Assembly (NCBI GenBank): GCA_003519585.1
Contig: DOWL01000103.1
Coordinates: 5,435 to 22,801 of the forward strand
From: Nocardioides sp.
GTDB taxonomy: Bacteria > Actinomycetota > Actinomycetes > Propionibacteriales > Nocardioidaceae
Direction of reading: 5' to 3'
Length of the DNA: 17,367 bases
Under the pieces are notes generated by a model, which was not told the DNA's origin, ran no database searches, and worked only from the letters and a program-made list of their open reading frames with translations. The position numbers and the translations under genes were made by a program. This document shows, piece after piece, positions 6,807 to 13,066 of this stretch. Positions within the stretch are counted from its first letter, which is position 1. Each line of letters begins with the position of its first letter.

Positions 6807-7418
6807 TCAGAGCTTATGCATGGTGACGACGTAGCCCGCCGCGTCGTCGTACGGCGCGCGGTCCCACGTCGAGAACCGCGCCACCGGCACCAGCCCGGCC
6901 TCGGCGAACGCAGTCTCGACCTCGTCGAGCGAGGTGATCGGACAGTCCCCGGGCAGGTGCGCGGCGTCGAGGCCGAAGCCGCAGACCAGCAGGCCGCCAT
7001 CGGAGCGCACGTGAGCCGCCAGCGCGCGTGCCGTGCCGTCGAGGGTCCCGGGCTCGAGGAGCGGAATCGTGTTGCCGGCCACCAGGACCACGTCGTAGGT
7101 CTCGCCGGTGTCGAGGGTGGCGAGGTCGCCGACCCGCCAGTCGAGATCGGGTGCCTCCGCACGGGCCTGAATCAGCATCGAGGCGTCGAGGTCGACGCCG
7201 ACGACGCCGTACCCGAGCTCGGCCAGCCGGATCGCGACCCGGCCGGTGCCGCAGCCGGCGTCGAGGACCCGTGCCGGAGGCTCGACGAGACCACACACGA
7301 AGCTCGCCTCGCCGTGCACGTCGTCGCCCCGCGCGGCCAGCGCGCGGAACCGCTGTGCGTACTTCGCGGCGTAGTCGGCTCCGACCGTCGCGCGCGCGAT
7401 CTCCTGCCACCGGGTCAT
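6807..7418 (-). CDS. Class I SAM-dependent methyltransferase
   Basis: 203 residues, a compact stand-alone methyltransferase fold. Motif I is VLDAGCGTG at residues 51-59. The acidic residue that binds the SAM ribose is Asp76 in VVGVDLDASM, and the post-I region continues with LDWRVGDLATLD and YDVVLVAGNTIPLLEP. No target-recognition domain is attached, so the substrate (small molecule, or a residue in RNA or protein) cannot be named. It lies between the MerR-type regulator (36-nt gap) and the sirtuin gene (2-nt gap), making it the middle of a probable operon. No clear Shine-Dalgarno precedes the ATG at 7418. Confidence 0.87.
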   Translation of the reverse strand: MTRWQEIARATVGADYAAKYAQRFRALAARGDDVHGEASFVCGLVEPPARVLDAGCGTGRVAIRLAELGYGVVGVDLDASMLIQARAEAPDLDWRVGDLATLDTGETYDVVLVAGNTIPLLEPGTLDGTARALAAHVRSDGGLLVCGFGLDAAHLPGDCPITSLDEVETAFAEAGLVPVARFSTWDRAPYDDAAGYVVTMHKL

Positions 7419-7454
7419 CCCGGTCAGTACTACCAGGGAGGCACGGACCCGGCG

Positions 7455-8261
7455 CTACGGGATGGGCAGCGTCTCGATGTCGGCGGCGATGATCGCCTGG
7501 TCCTCCGGATCGGAGATCTCGCCCAGCAGCGCGATCGCGCGGTCGCGTGCGTCCCGAGCAGCCTCGAGGTCACCAGAGACGGCGAGCGCGCGGGCGAGCC
7601 CCTCCTGAGCGCCGGCGACCATCCAGTCGTGGATGCCGTCGCGGGCCGAGTAGTCGACGCACCGCTGGGCGTGGAACAGCGCCGGCTCCCCGCGGCCGAG
7701 GGTGGAGTAGACCCGCGAGATCTGCCACTCCCCCGCGGCGCGGTTCTGGTCGTCGCCGACGTTGTCCCAGTGCAGGCGGCTGGCGTGGGCGAGGTGGATC
7801 ATCCGGTCGGCCTCGTCGGGCGTCCGGGTCTCCTTCTCCAGCTCGCGCCAGGTCTCTCCGAACAGCGCGATCGCCAGCTGGCGCTCGTCGGCGACGGGCT
7901 CGGTCGTGGCGTCGTTCAAGGTCATGGTGACTCCTCGTGGATCGGCTAGCGCATGGTCGAGCGAGTGGAGGGCGCGCCTGAGCCGGTCGTGGCGGGCCTG
8001 GAGCGCGGTGCGGTGCTGGTCGAGCAGCCGTCGTACGTCGGGTTCCGGGCTGCCGCGCACGACGGCGCGAACGACGTCGAGCGAGACGTCGAGCGCGCGC
8101 AACCGGCCGATCGTGCGCGCGGTCGCGACCTGCGTCTCGGCGTACCAGCGGTAGCCGTCCTGGTCGACCCGCTCCGGAGTCAGCACGCCGACCAGGTCGT
8201 AGTGCCGGAGCGCCTTGGTCGTCAGACCGGCCAGCCGGGCGACCTCGCCCACCGACAGCAT
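7455..8261 (-). CDS. MerR-family regulator with a C-terminal helical (TPR-like) domain
   Basis: 268 residues. Residues 1-70 are a MerR winged helix (LSVGEVARLAGLTTKALRHY, then VGVLTPERVDQDGYRWY), and a predicted coiled-coil dimer helix runs to about 107. After DPRG a new domain (113-268) begins, rich in helices and containing SRLHWDNVG, GEWQISRVYSTLGRGEPAL and GLARALAVSGDLEAA, which resembles tetratricopeptide repeats. Similar 150-residue proteins occur as separate actinobacterial genes, to my recollection. The frame is open up to a GTG at 8333, but the promoter at 8290-8320 lies inside that extension, so ATG 8261 (MLSVGEV) is the start. Met113 is preceded by a strong internal Shine-Dalgarno. 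The protein probably controls its own operon; the signal is unknown. Confidence 0.85.
   Translation of the reverse strand: MLSVGEVARLAGLTTKALRHYDLVGVLTPERVDQDGYRWYAETQVATARTIGRLRALDVSLDVVRAVVRGSPEPDVRRLLDQHRTALQARHDRLRRALHSLDHALADPRGVTMTLNDATTEPVADERQLAIALFGETWRELEKETRTPDEADRMIHLAHASRLHWDNVGDDQNRAAGEWQISRVYSTLGRGEPALFHAQRCVDYSARDGIHDWMVAGAQEGLARALAVSGDLEAARDARDRAIALLGEISDPEDQAIIAADIETLPIP
7931..7936 (-). promoter_or_regulatory. Internal ribosome binding site within the merR-like gene
   Basis: GAGGAG on the minus strand, 5 nt before an in-frame ATG (7923-7925), exactly at the boundary between the MerR part and the helical domain. It could yield a 156-residue C-terminal product (7455-7925). 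It is the best ribosome site in this cluster; the outer gene start has none. Confidence 0.6.
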
Positions 8262-8289
8262 CCCGGGTGCTCTGGAACCCACGCCTGCG

Positions 8290-8320
8290 ACGGTAGGGGG
8301 TTGCCGCGGGGCAACCGCAA
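8290..8320 (-). promoter_or_regulatory. MerR-type promoter: TTGCGG-19 bp-TACCGT with dyad
   Basis: On the minus strand the -35 TTGCGG (8320-8315) and -10 TACCGT (8295-8290) are separated by 19 nt, longer than normal. A perfect dyad GGTTGCC-4 nt-GGCAACC (8316-8299) sits within this spacer. A 19-20 bp spacer carrying the operator dyad is the hallmark of promoters untwisted by MerR-family activators. The start codon at 8261 is about 22 nt below the expected transcription start. This supports autoregulation of the merR-like gene and probably of the run that follows it. Confidence 0.75.
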
Positions 8321-8368
8321 GTCCCGCCCTCACCTGCGGTCGGGCGCTCCGACTGACAGAGTCCGGTC

Positions 8369-8710
8369 ATGGAGTTGATAGACGGCGCCGGCGCCTGGGC
8401 TGAGCCCGACGCCACCGGCGCGACGTACGCCGAGCAGTTGCGCAGCGCCGACCTGAGCGTCGGGACCTACTGTCTGCGGGCCGGAGCGGTGGATCCGCAG
8501 AGCCCGCACGACGAGGACGAGATCTACGTCGTCAACGCAGGGCGAGGCAGCTTCACCAGCGGTGGTCGCACCGTCGAGATCTCGGCCGGCTCCGTGCTGT
8601 ACGTGCCGGCCCACGAGGCGCACCGATTCCACGACATCACCGAGGACCTCGCGCTGCTCGTCTTCTTCGCTCCCCCGGAGGGATCACGCTCGCAGCCGTT
8701 GACTGAGTAG
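8369..8710 (+). CDS. Small single-domain cupin protein
   Basis: 113 residues forming one cupin barrel. The first cupin motif is PHDEDEIYVVNAGRG (residues 46-60) and the second is GSVLYVPAHEAHRF (74-87). Likely metal ligands are His47, Glu51 and His85; the first histidine of the usual HxH pair appears to be Ser45, so metal binding may be altered. Small cupins of this kind include isomerases, dioxygenases and sugar or polyketide-modifying proteins, and the sequence does not say which. The ATG at 8369 has no obvious ribosome site. The gene is divergent from the merR-like gene, and the gap contains that gene's promoter. Its last 27 nt overlap the convergent DUF4395 gene. Confidence 0.8.
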   Translation: MELIDGAGAWAEPDATGATYAEQLRSADLSVGTYCLRAGAVDPQSPHDEDEIYVVNAGRGSFTSGGRTVEISAGSVLYVPAHEAHRFHDITEDLALLVFFAPPEGSRSQPLTE

Positions 8711-9145
8711 GTAGACCCGGCAGCCCAGGCACAGTCCGGTCGCGGCGTTGAGTGCAGTCACGCCGAGGACGAGCGCGGTCAGGACATAGCCGGCGATGTC
8801 CACGCCGACCGCGAAGCAGACCACCGCGGGAGCGGTGAGCACGCAGCCGATCAGTTGAGCGAATCTCGGCGGCCGAGCATCCTCCAGCCGGGTGGGAGGG
8901 CCGATGCGCGGCCAGATGAACCGCGCGTAGAGCTGCGCCCACACCGACCACTGGAAGCTCACGAACGCGGTGAACGCGAACACAGCCACCTGCGAGGCGA
9001 GCAGGAAGAGGCCGAGCGGCCGGGCCGAGTCGACGACCAGCACCACCACGGCGAGTACGACGGCAGTAGCACCGGCGCTGAACCGGACCAGGCGCGGATC
9101 GACCTGACCGCGCAGCGGGCACGCGCTGATCCTGTTGCTCGTCAT
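8684..9145 (-). CDS. DUF4395 family membrane protein
   Basis: 153 residues with about four hydrophobic segments (near 26-40, 46-65, 98-115 and 121-140). The N-terminal VDPRLVRFSAGATAVVL, the central WPRIGPPTRLEDARPPRFAQLIG and the C-terminal GLCLGCRVYLL fit DUF4395. The family often sits beside thioredoxin or sulfurtransferase genes, and the C-terminal CLGC pair suggests a thiol or sulfur-related role. That role is not established, and no such partner gene lies in this window. The ATG at 9145 lacks a clear Shine-Dalgarno. The 3' end overlaps the 3' end of the cupin gene by 27 nt in convergent orientation, so neither gene has its own terminator there. Confidence 0.83.
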   Translation of the reverse strand: MTSNRISACPLRGQVDPRLVRFSAGATAVVLAVVVLVVDSARPLGLFLLASQVAVFAFTAFVSFQWSVWAQLYARFIWPRIGPPTRLEDARPPRFAQLIGCVLTAPAVVCFAVGVDIAGYVLTALVLGVTALNAATGLCLGCRVYLLSQRLRA

Positions 9146-9199
9146 CGGAGTGCATCGTGCCCCGACACGAACGCGCCTTGCACGCCGACGCGCACTGCA

Positions 9200-9223
9200 T
9201 CACTCGGGCTGTCACTCGGGCTC
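9200..9223. repeat. 12-bp tandem duplication over a stop codon
   Basis: tcactcgggctg is followed directly by tcactcgggctc, two 12-bp units differing in the last base. Read on the minus strand, each copy carries a TGA; the right-hand one ends the chimeric ORF at 9212. It looks like a slippage or end-joining product at the edge of the scar. Confidence 0.8.
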
Positions 9224-9493
9224 GGCGGCCGGGCGCGAGTCATCCGCGACCTCGAGAGACTCGATCAGCCGGATCGCCAGGCGCAGACGAGCATCGCCAG
9301 GCAGAGTCATTGCGCGATCGAGGAACTCCTCGGCGGTCATCGTCACCGCGTCACCGTAACGTGGCACTTCCGCCGGGTGGTCTTCGCGCTCTCGGCTGGG
9401 CACATAGAACGACGCGTGACTCTCGTACGGTCCGAAGTCGCCCGACTCATCGATGAAGATGCTGAGTTCGCGCACGAAACTCTCCCCGGACAT
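9212..9493 (-). pseudogene. Chimeric remnant: DUF3800 N-terminus joined to an addiction-module-like segment
   Basis: One open frame of 93 codons from ATG 9493. Residues about 9-29 (RELSIFIDESGDFGPYESHA) match the start of DUF3800 proteins, whose IDESGDFG strand carries predicted metal or nucleic-acid-binding acidic residues, but the other 200 or more residues of that family are missing. After a junction near SFYVPSRE the frame continues to MTAEEFLDRAMTLPGDARLRLAIRLIESLE (split here as Met52 onward, ATG 9340). That resembles the first half of small addiction-module component proteins (about 65-75 residues), stopping early after 42. No toxin gene is adjacent. I read this as a deletion scar. The second part could still be a small gene (9212-9340), but it has only a weak ribosome site. 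Confidence 0.55.
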
Positions 9494-9495
9494 GA

Positions 9496-9524
9496 CTTGA
9501 GGCGGGGGATGTCCCCGCCTCAAG
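9496..9524. terminator. Perfect 12-bp hairpin downstream of menB
   Basis: CTTGAGGCGGGG (9496-9507), loop GATGT, CCCCGCCTCAAG (9513-9524). It lies 108 nt beyond the menB stop in the direction of menB transcription and 2 nt upstream of the ATG of the chimeric remnant. No T-run follows on either strand. It could terminate menB or, as RNA, shut off translation of the remnant. Confidence 0.6.
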
Positions 9525-9631
9525 GTTGGACCAGGGCCTCGCGGCCAGCCCAGCGATTCAGAGATAACACGCAGCTCCGGCCGAGCCCCGCGATCGCTCA
9601 AACCACTGCTGACCTGGGCAACACGTCACAG

Positions 9632-10549
9632 TCAGTAGTACCAGGGATACGGCGACCAGTCGGGCTCGCGCTTCTCGAGGAACTGGTCGCGGCCTTCTTG
9701 GGCTTCGTCGGTCATGTAGGCGAGCCGCGTGGTCTCGCCGGCGAACAACTGCTGGCCGACCAGGCCGTCGTCGATGAGGTTGAAGGAGTACTTCAGCATC
9801 CGCTGGGCGGTCGGGGACTTGCCGTTGACGAGCCGGCCCCACTCCAGTGCGGTCGACTCGAGCTCGGCGTGCGGGACCGCGCGGTTGACCACACCCATGC
9901 GGACGCCGTCCTCGGCGGAGTACTCCTGGCCGAGGAAGAAGATCTCGCGGGCGAACTTCTGGCCGACCTGGCGGGCGAGGTACGCCGACCCGTAGCCGCC
10001 GTCGAAGGAGCCGACGTCGGCGTCGGTCTGCTTGAACCGCGCCTCCTCACTCGACGCGAGGGTCAGATCGCAGACCACGTGGAGCGAGTGGCCGCCGCCG
10101 GCGGTCCAGCCGGGCACGACGCAGATGACGATCTTGGGCATGAACCGGATCAGTCGCTGGCACTCCAGGATGTGCAGCCGCCCGAGCCGGGCCTTGTCGA
10201 GGGTCTCGGCGGTCTCGCCCTCGGCGTATTGGTATCCGGTGCGACCACGGATCCGCTGGTCGCCGCCGGTGCAGAAGGCCCACTTGCCGCTCTTGGCGCT
10301 GGGCCCGTTGCCGGTGAGCAGGACGCAGCCGACGTCGCTCGACGTACGGGCATGCTCCAGGACGCGGAGCAGTTCGTCGACGGTGTGCGGGCGGAAGGCG
10401 TTGAGCACGTCGGGCCGGTCGAAGGCGATCCGCACGGTGCCGTGCGCCTTCGCGCGGTGGTAGGTGAGGTCGGTCAGCCCCTCGAAACCGGGGACCACCG
10501 ACCACGCCTCCGGATCGAAGGTCTCGGACACCCCGTCGATTGCGCTCAT
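9632..10549 (-). CDS. menB: 1,4-dihydroxy-2-naphthoyl-CoA synthase (menaquinone biosynthesis)
   Basis: 305 residues. The crotonase-fold enzyme closes the second ring of the menaquinone head group from O-succinylbenzoyl-CoA. MenB-specific features are CTGGDQRIRGRTGYQY (residues 93-108), PGWTAGGGHSLHVVCDLTLA (146-165) and DADVGSFDGGYGSAYLARQ (176-194). Asp183 and Ser188 correspond to Asp185/Ser190 of M. tuberculosis MenB, and the C-terminus is the typical PDWSPYPWYY. The frame is open upstream to 10588, but ATG 10549 (MSAIDGVSE) is preferred because TACGGT ends 7 nt before it, consistent with a leaderless mRNA. No other men gene is in the window. It is divergent from an MFS transporter gene across 41 nt. 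Confidence 0.95.
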   Translation of the reverse strand: MSAIDGVSETFDPEAWSVVPGFEGLTDLTYHRAKAHGTVRIAFDRPDVLNAFRPHTVDELLRVLEHARTSSDVGCVLLTGNGPSAKSGKWAFCTGGDQRIRGRTGYQYAEGETAETLDKARLGRLHILECQRLIRFMPKIVICVVPGWTAGGGHSLHVVCDLTLASSEEARFKQTDADVGSFDGGYGSAYLARQVGQKFAREIFFLGQEYSAEDGVRMGVVNRAVPHAELESTALEWGRLVNGKSPTAQRMLKYSFNLIDDGLVGQQLFAGETTRLAYMTDEAQEGRDQFLEKREPDWSPYPWYY

Positions 10550-10556
10550 GGAGCGC

Positions 10557-10562
10557 ACCGTA
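10557..10562 (-). promoter_or_regulatory. -10 element of menB, predicted leaderless start
   Basis: TACGGT on the minus strand, 7 nt before the menB ATG. There is no Shine-Dalgarno in the short gap, and the -35 is not recognisable. Confidence 0.5.
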
Positions 10563-10590
10563 ACGGGCGCGTCGCTGCCACGATGCACCG

Positions 10591-11880
10591 GTGAGCACCC
10601 TGCCCGCTGCGCTGGCCGAGCCGACCGTCACGCCGCCCAGCCGGTGGGTGGCCCTGCTCGCGCTGGCCAGCGTCGGACTCTGGGCCGGCTTCTTCGGCCC
10701 GATCCAGGTACTCCTCGCCCAGCAGGCCGAGTCGCTGGACCCGGCCAACAAGGAGCAGGTGCTTGCGCTCGTCACCGGACTCGGAGCGCTCGTCTCGGTT
10801 GTCTGCAACCCGCTGGCCGGGGCCTTCTCCGACCGTACGACGCTCCGCGCGGGCCGGCGCGTCCCGTGGCTGGTCGGGGGCGCACTCGGCGGCGCAGCAT
10901 TCCTCGCGCTGCTGTCGGTCGCTCCCAATGTGCCGGTGATGGTGCTCGCCTGGTGTGGGGTGCAGGCAACGCTCAACGCCATGCTCGCCGCGACCACCGC
11001 GGTGATTCCCGACCAGGTGCCGGTCGACCGCCGAGGCCGGATCGGCGGGATCGCCGCCGTCGCCCAAACCGTGGGGGTCGTGGCCGGGACCGGCATCGCC
11101 GCCGCCACCGGGAGCATCGCCGCCGGCTACCTCTCGATCGCGGTCTTCCTGGTGGTGCTAGCGGTGCCGTTCGCGCTGACCTCCCGCGACGTGGCCTTGC
11201 CGGCCGAGGCGCGACCGCCGTTCGAGCTGCGGACCTTCGTGGCGTCGTTCTGGATCTCCCCGCGCGGCCACGCCGACTTCGCCTGGGCATGGGTGACGCG
11301 GTTCCTGGTCAATCTCGGCAACGCCCTCGGCCTGCTCTACCTCCTCTACTTCCTCAAGGACGTGCTCGGCTTCAGCTCCGACGAGGCCGAGGACCGGGTC
11401 TTCCTGCTCACCGCCCTGTACGCCGTGACGCTGCTGCTCACGGCGGTGATCTTCGGCATCTGGAGCGACCGGCTGGGCCGCCGCAAGGTCTTCGTGATCT
11501 GGTCGGGCCTGGTGTCGGGCTGCGCGGTCGCGGTGCTCGGGATCGGGCAGAGCTGGCCGTCCGCCGTGGCCGCGGCGGTGGTGATGGGCTGCGCCTACGG
11601 CATCTACACCGCGGTCGACTTCGCACTCATCACCCAGGTGCTGCCGACCGCCACCGACCGCGCCAAGGACCTCGGCGTCATCAACATCGCCAACGCCCTC
11701 CCGCAGGTCGTCGCGCCAGTGCTTGCCGGCGTGCTGCTCGCCGTCGTCGAGGCCTCGGGCGGCCTGGTCGAGTCGGACGGAGACGGATTCTCCGTCGGCT
11801 ACTTCGCGGTCTACTTCCTCGCCTTCCTGGCCAGCGTGCTCGGGTCGGTCTTCGTGACCCGGATCCGCGGGGTCCGCTGA
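10591..11880 (+). CDS. MFS transporter
   Basis: 429 residues with about 12 hydrophobic segments in two halves. The loop after helix 2 carries SDRTTLRAGRRVPW (residues 80-93) and the matching loop in the second half WSDRLGRRKVFVIW (291-304), both forms of the MFS A-motif. The RAGRRVPW wording resembles sugar-type symporters of the GPH/SLC45 kind, but the substrate is not determinable. The start is GTG at 10591 without a Shine-Dalgarno. It is divergent from menB, with only 41 nt for both promoters. The next gene starts 17 nt after its stop on the same strand, so the two may be co-transcribed. Confidence 0.88.
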   Translation: MSTLPAALAEPTVTPPSRWVALLALASVGLWAGFFGPIQVLLAQQAESLDPANKEQVLALVTGLGALVSVVCNPLAGAFSDRTTLRAGRRVPWLVGGALGGAAFLALLSVAPNVPVMVLAWCGVQATLNAMLAATTAVIPDQVPVDRRGRIGGIAAVAQTVGVVAGTGIAAATGSIAAGYLSIAVFLVVLAVPFALTSRDVALPAEARPPFELRTFVASFWISPRGHADFAWAWVTRFLVNLGNALGLLYLLYFLKDVLGFSSDEAEDRVFLLTALYAVTLLLTAVIFGIWSDRLGRRKVFVIWSGLVSGCAVAVLGIGQSWPSAVAAAVVMGCAYGIYTAVDFALITQVLPTATDRAKDLGVINIANALPQVVAPVLAGVLLAVVEASGGLVESDGDGFSVGYFAVYFLAFLASVLGSVFVTRIRGVR

Positions 11881-11897
11881 GATCCGCCGCTCCAGGA

Positions 11898-12377
11898 ATG
11901 TCGGACCTCGACTTCCGGTTACTGGAGGTCGTGACACTTCAAGGTGAGTACGAGCCCAGCAAGGCGGCATGGGTCCGCGACCAGGTCGAGGCCTACGAGC
12001 GCTCCGGCGGCACCGAGGCGAACATCCTCCGCGGCCGCCCGGAGTGGCCGATCGTGGTGATCACCTCGCGCGGCCACCAGTCCGGCAAGCTCCGCAAGAA
12101 CCCCGTGATGCGGGTCGAGAAGGACGGCGTGTACGCCGCCGTCGCCTCGCAGGGCGGCGCGCCGACCAACCCGAGCTGGTACTACAACTTCGTCGCCGAC
12201 CCGCACGTCGACCTGCAGGACGGCCCCGAGCCCCACGAGTACGTCGCGCGGCTGGCCGAGGGCGAGGAGCGCGCCGAGTGGTGGGACCGTTGCGTGGCGC
12301 AGTTCGCGCCGTACGCGGAGTACCAGCAGAAGACCGACCGCGAGATCCCGTTGTTCCTGCTGGAGCCGGTCGAGTAG
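11898..12377 (+). CDS. Nitroreductase family deazaflavin (F420)-dependent oxidoreductase, DDN-like
   Basis: 159 residues from ATG 11898, or 148 from GTG 11931. The family markers are GEYEPSKAAWVRDQVEAYE, SRGHQSGKLRKNPVMRVE, ASQGGAPTNPSWYYNFVADP and YQQKTDREIPLFLLEPVE. DDN-type enzymes use reduced F420 for hydride transfer, for example to quinones or nitroaromatics, so this protein may work on quinone-like compounds; its location two genes from menB fits but proves nothing. Homologues as I recall them begin just before GEYEPS, which favours GTG 11931, preceded by GGAGG only 2 nt upstream. ATG 11898 has no better ribosome site. The start is therefore unsettled; the stop (TAG 12375-12377) is firm. 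A perfect palindrome follows the gene. Confidence 0.88.
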   Translation: MSDLDFRLLEVVTLQGEYEPSKAAWVRDQVEAYERSGGTEANILRGRPEWPIVVITSRGHQSGKLRKNPVMRVEKDGVYAAVASQGGAPTNPSWYYNFVADPHVDLQDGPEPHEYVARLAEGEERAEWWDRCVAQFAPYAEYQQKTDREIPLFLLEPVE

Positions 12378-12390
12378 CTGAGCGGCTGTC

Positions 12391-12416
12391 GGAGTCACCG
12401 GTTAACCGGTGACTCC
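12391..12416. terminator. 26-bp perfect palindrome, bidirectional terminator
   Basis: Every base from 12391 to 12416 pairs with its mirror about the centre GTTAAC (12401-12406). It lies in the 48-nt gap between the stops of two convergent genes (12377 and 12426), so either transcript forms a GC-rich stem. No T-run follows. A site for a dimeric DNA-binding protein is the alternative. Confidence 0.75.
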
Positions 12417-12425
12417 TGCAACGGA

Positions 12426-13031
12426 CTACGACGACGCGAGGGACGCGGCCAGGCTGACCAGGTGACCGAGCCTGGCAAGCTCGGACTCGACGAACTCAGG
12501 CCCGCCGCGGCGACCGATCACGACGACCTCGTTGCCGTCGATGCGCGCGCCGGCGTAGAGATTGACCTCGTCGCCCTCGACGTCGAGCCGAGAGGCGCGT
12601 TCGATCTCGACGAACGGCAGCTCCTCGGGTGCCGCGTCGGTGCGCCGCACGACGCCCTTGCTGCGGTGGATCCGGATCGCCCAGTCGGCTCGGAACGTGA
12701 CCGGCAGCAGATCGACCATCCGGTCGAGCGCGGCCGCTGGGTCGGTCGTCAGCTCCTCGACGGCCTCGAGGTCGAGGAAGATGTTGCCGCCGGCGGCGTA
12801 CCGGCTGATCCACATGACGCGCACGCCCTCCAGGGCGTTGCAGGCCGAGACGATCGAGTCGGGCATCGCGTTGCCGTGCATCTCGAGCAGCACGTCGTCG
12901 ATGGCGGCGCCGTCGCGCTTCTCGACGATCTCGATCGCGTCGATGTCACCGCCGGCCTCACCGATCGCGGTCGCGACGCGCCCCAACGAACCCGGGACGT
13001 CGGGCAGCTCGACACGCAGGAGGAACGGCAC
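12426..13031 (-). CDS. ACT-domain protein of unknown function
   Basis: 201 residues. Residues 2-75 form an ACT domain: PFLLRVELPDVPGSLGRVAT, then AGGDIDAIEIVEKRDGAAID and a second strand-helix unit with ALEGVRVMWIS. ACT domains bind amino acids and control metabolic enzymes or regulators. No enzyme domain is fused here. The C-terminal half (about 85-201), with ADWAIRIHRSKGVV, YAGARIDGNEVVVIGRRGG and ELARLGHLVSLAASL, looks like a small sensory domain (GAF-like guess). GTG 13031 is chosen because the ACT homology starts right there and TAGGGT ends 7 nt before it; the GGAGGA touching the GTG is too close to serve as a normal ribosome site. The gene follows recD by 76 nt on the same strand. Confidence 0.8.
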   Translation of the reverse strand: MPFLLRVELPDVPGSLGRVATAIGEAGGDIDAIEIVEKRDGAAIDDVLLEMHGNAMPDSIVSACNALEGVRVMWISRYAAGGNIFLDLEAVEELTTDPAAALDRMVDLLPVTFRADWAIRIHRSKGVVRRTDAAPEELPFVEIERASRLDVEGDEVNLYAGARIDGNEVVVIGRRGGPEFVESELARLGHLVSLAASLASS

Positions 13032-13038
13032 TCCTCCG

Positions 13039-13044
13039 ACCCTA
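13039..13044 (-). promoter_or_regulatory. -10 element of the ACT gene, predicted leaderless start
   Basis: TAGGGT on the minus strand, 7 nt before GTG 13031. It lies in the gap downstream of recD, so the ACT gene may be transcribed separately from the rec genes. Confidence 0.45.
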
Positions 13045-13066
13045 GGCGATCCGGGTAACGCCCCTG

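Noticed and set aside
8262..8333. GTG at 8333 as start of the MerR-like gene (24 extra residues)
   Set aside because: The extension lacks MerR homology, and the predicted promoter (8290-8320) lies inside it.
7423..9648. A 17-base near match (gtcagtactaccaggga against gtcagtagtaccaggga) before the methyltransferase gene and at the menB end
   Set aside because: About one such match is expected by chance, and the second copy simply encodes the conserved MenB C-terminus.
1389..11946. The 11-mer acttcaaggtg occurs both in the HxlR gap (1390-1400) and near the DDN-like gene start (11936-11946), suggesting a shared operator
   Set aside because: Repeats of 11-12 bases are expected by chance in a 17-kb window, and the second copy lies inside the coding sequence (Thr-Leu-Gln-Gly).
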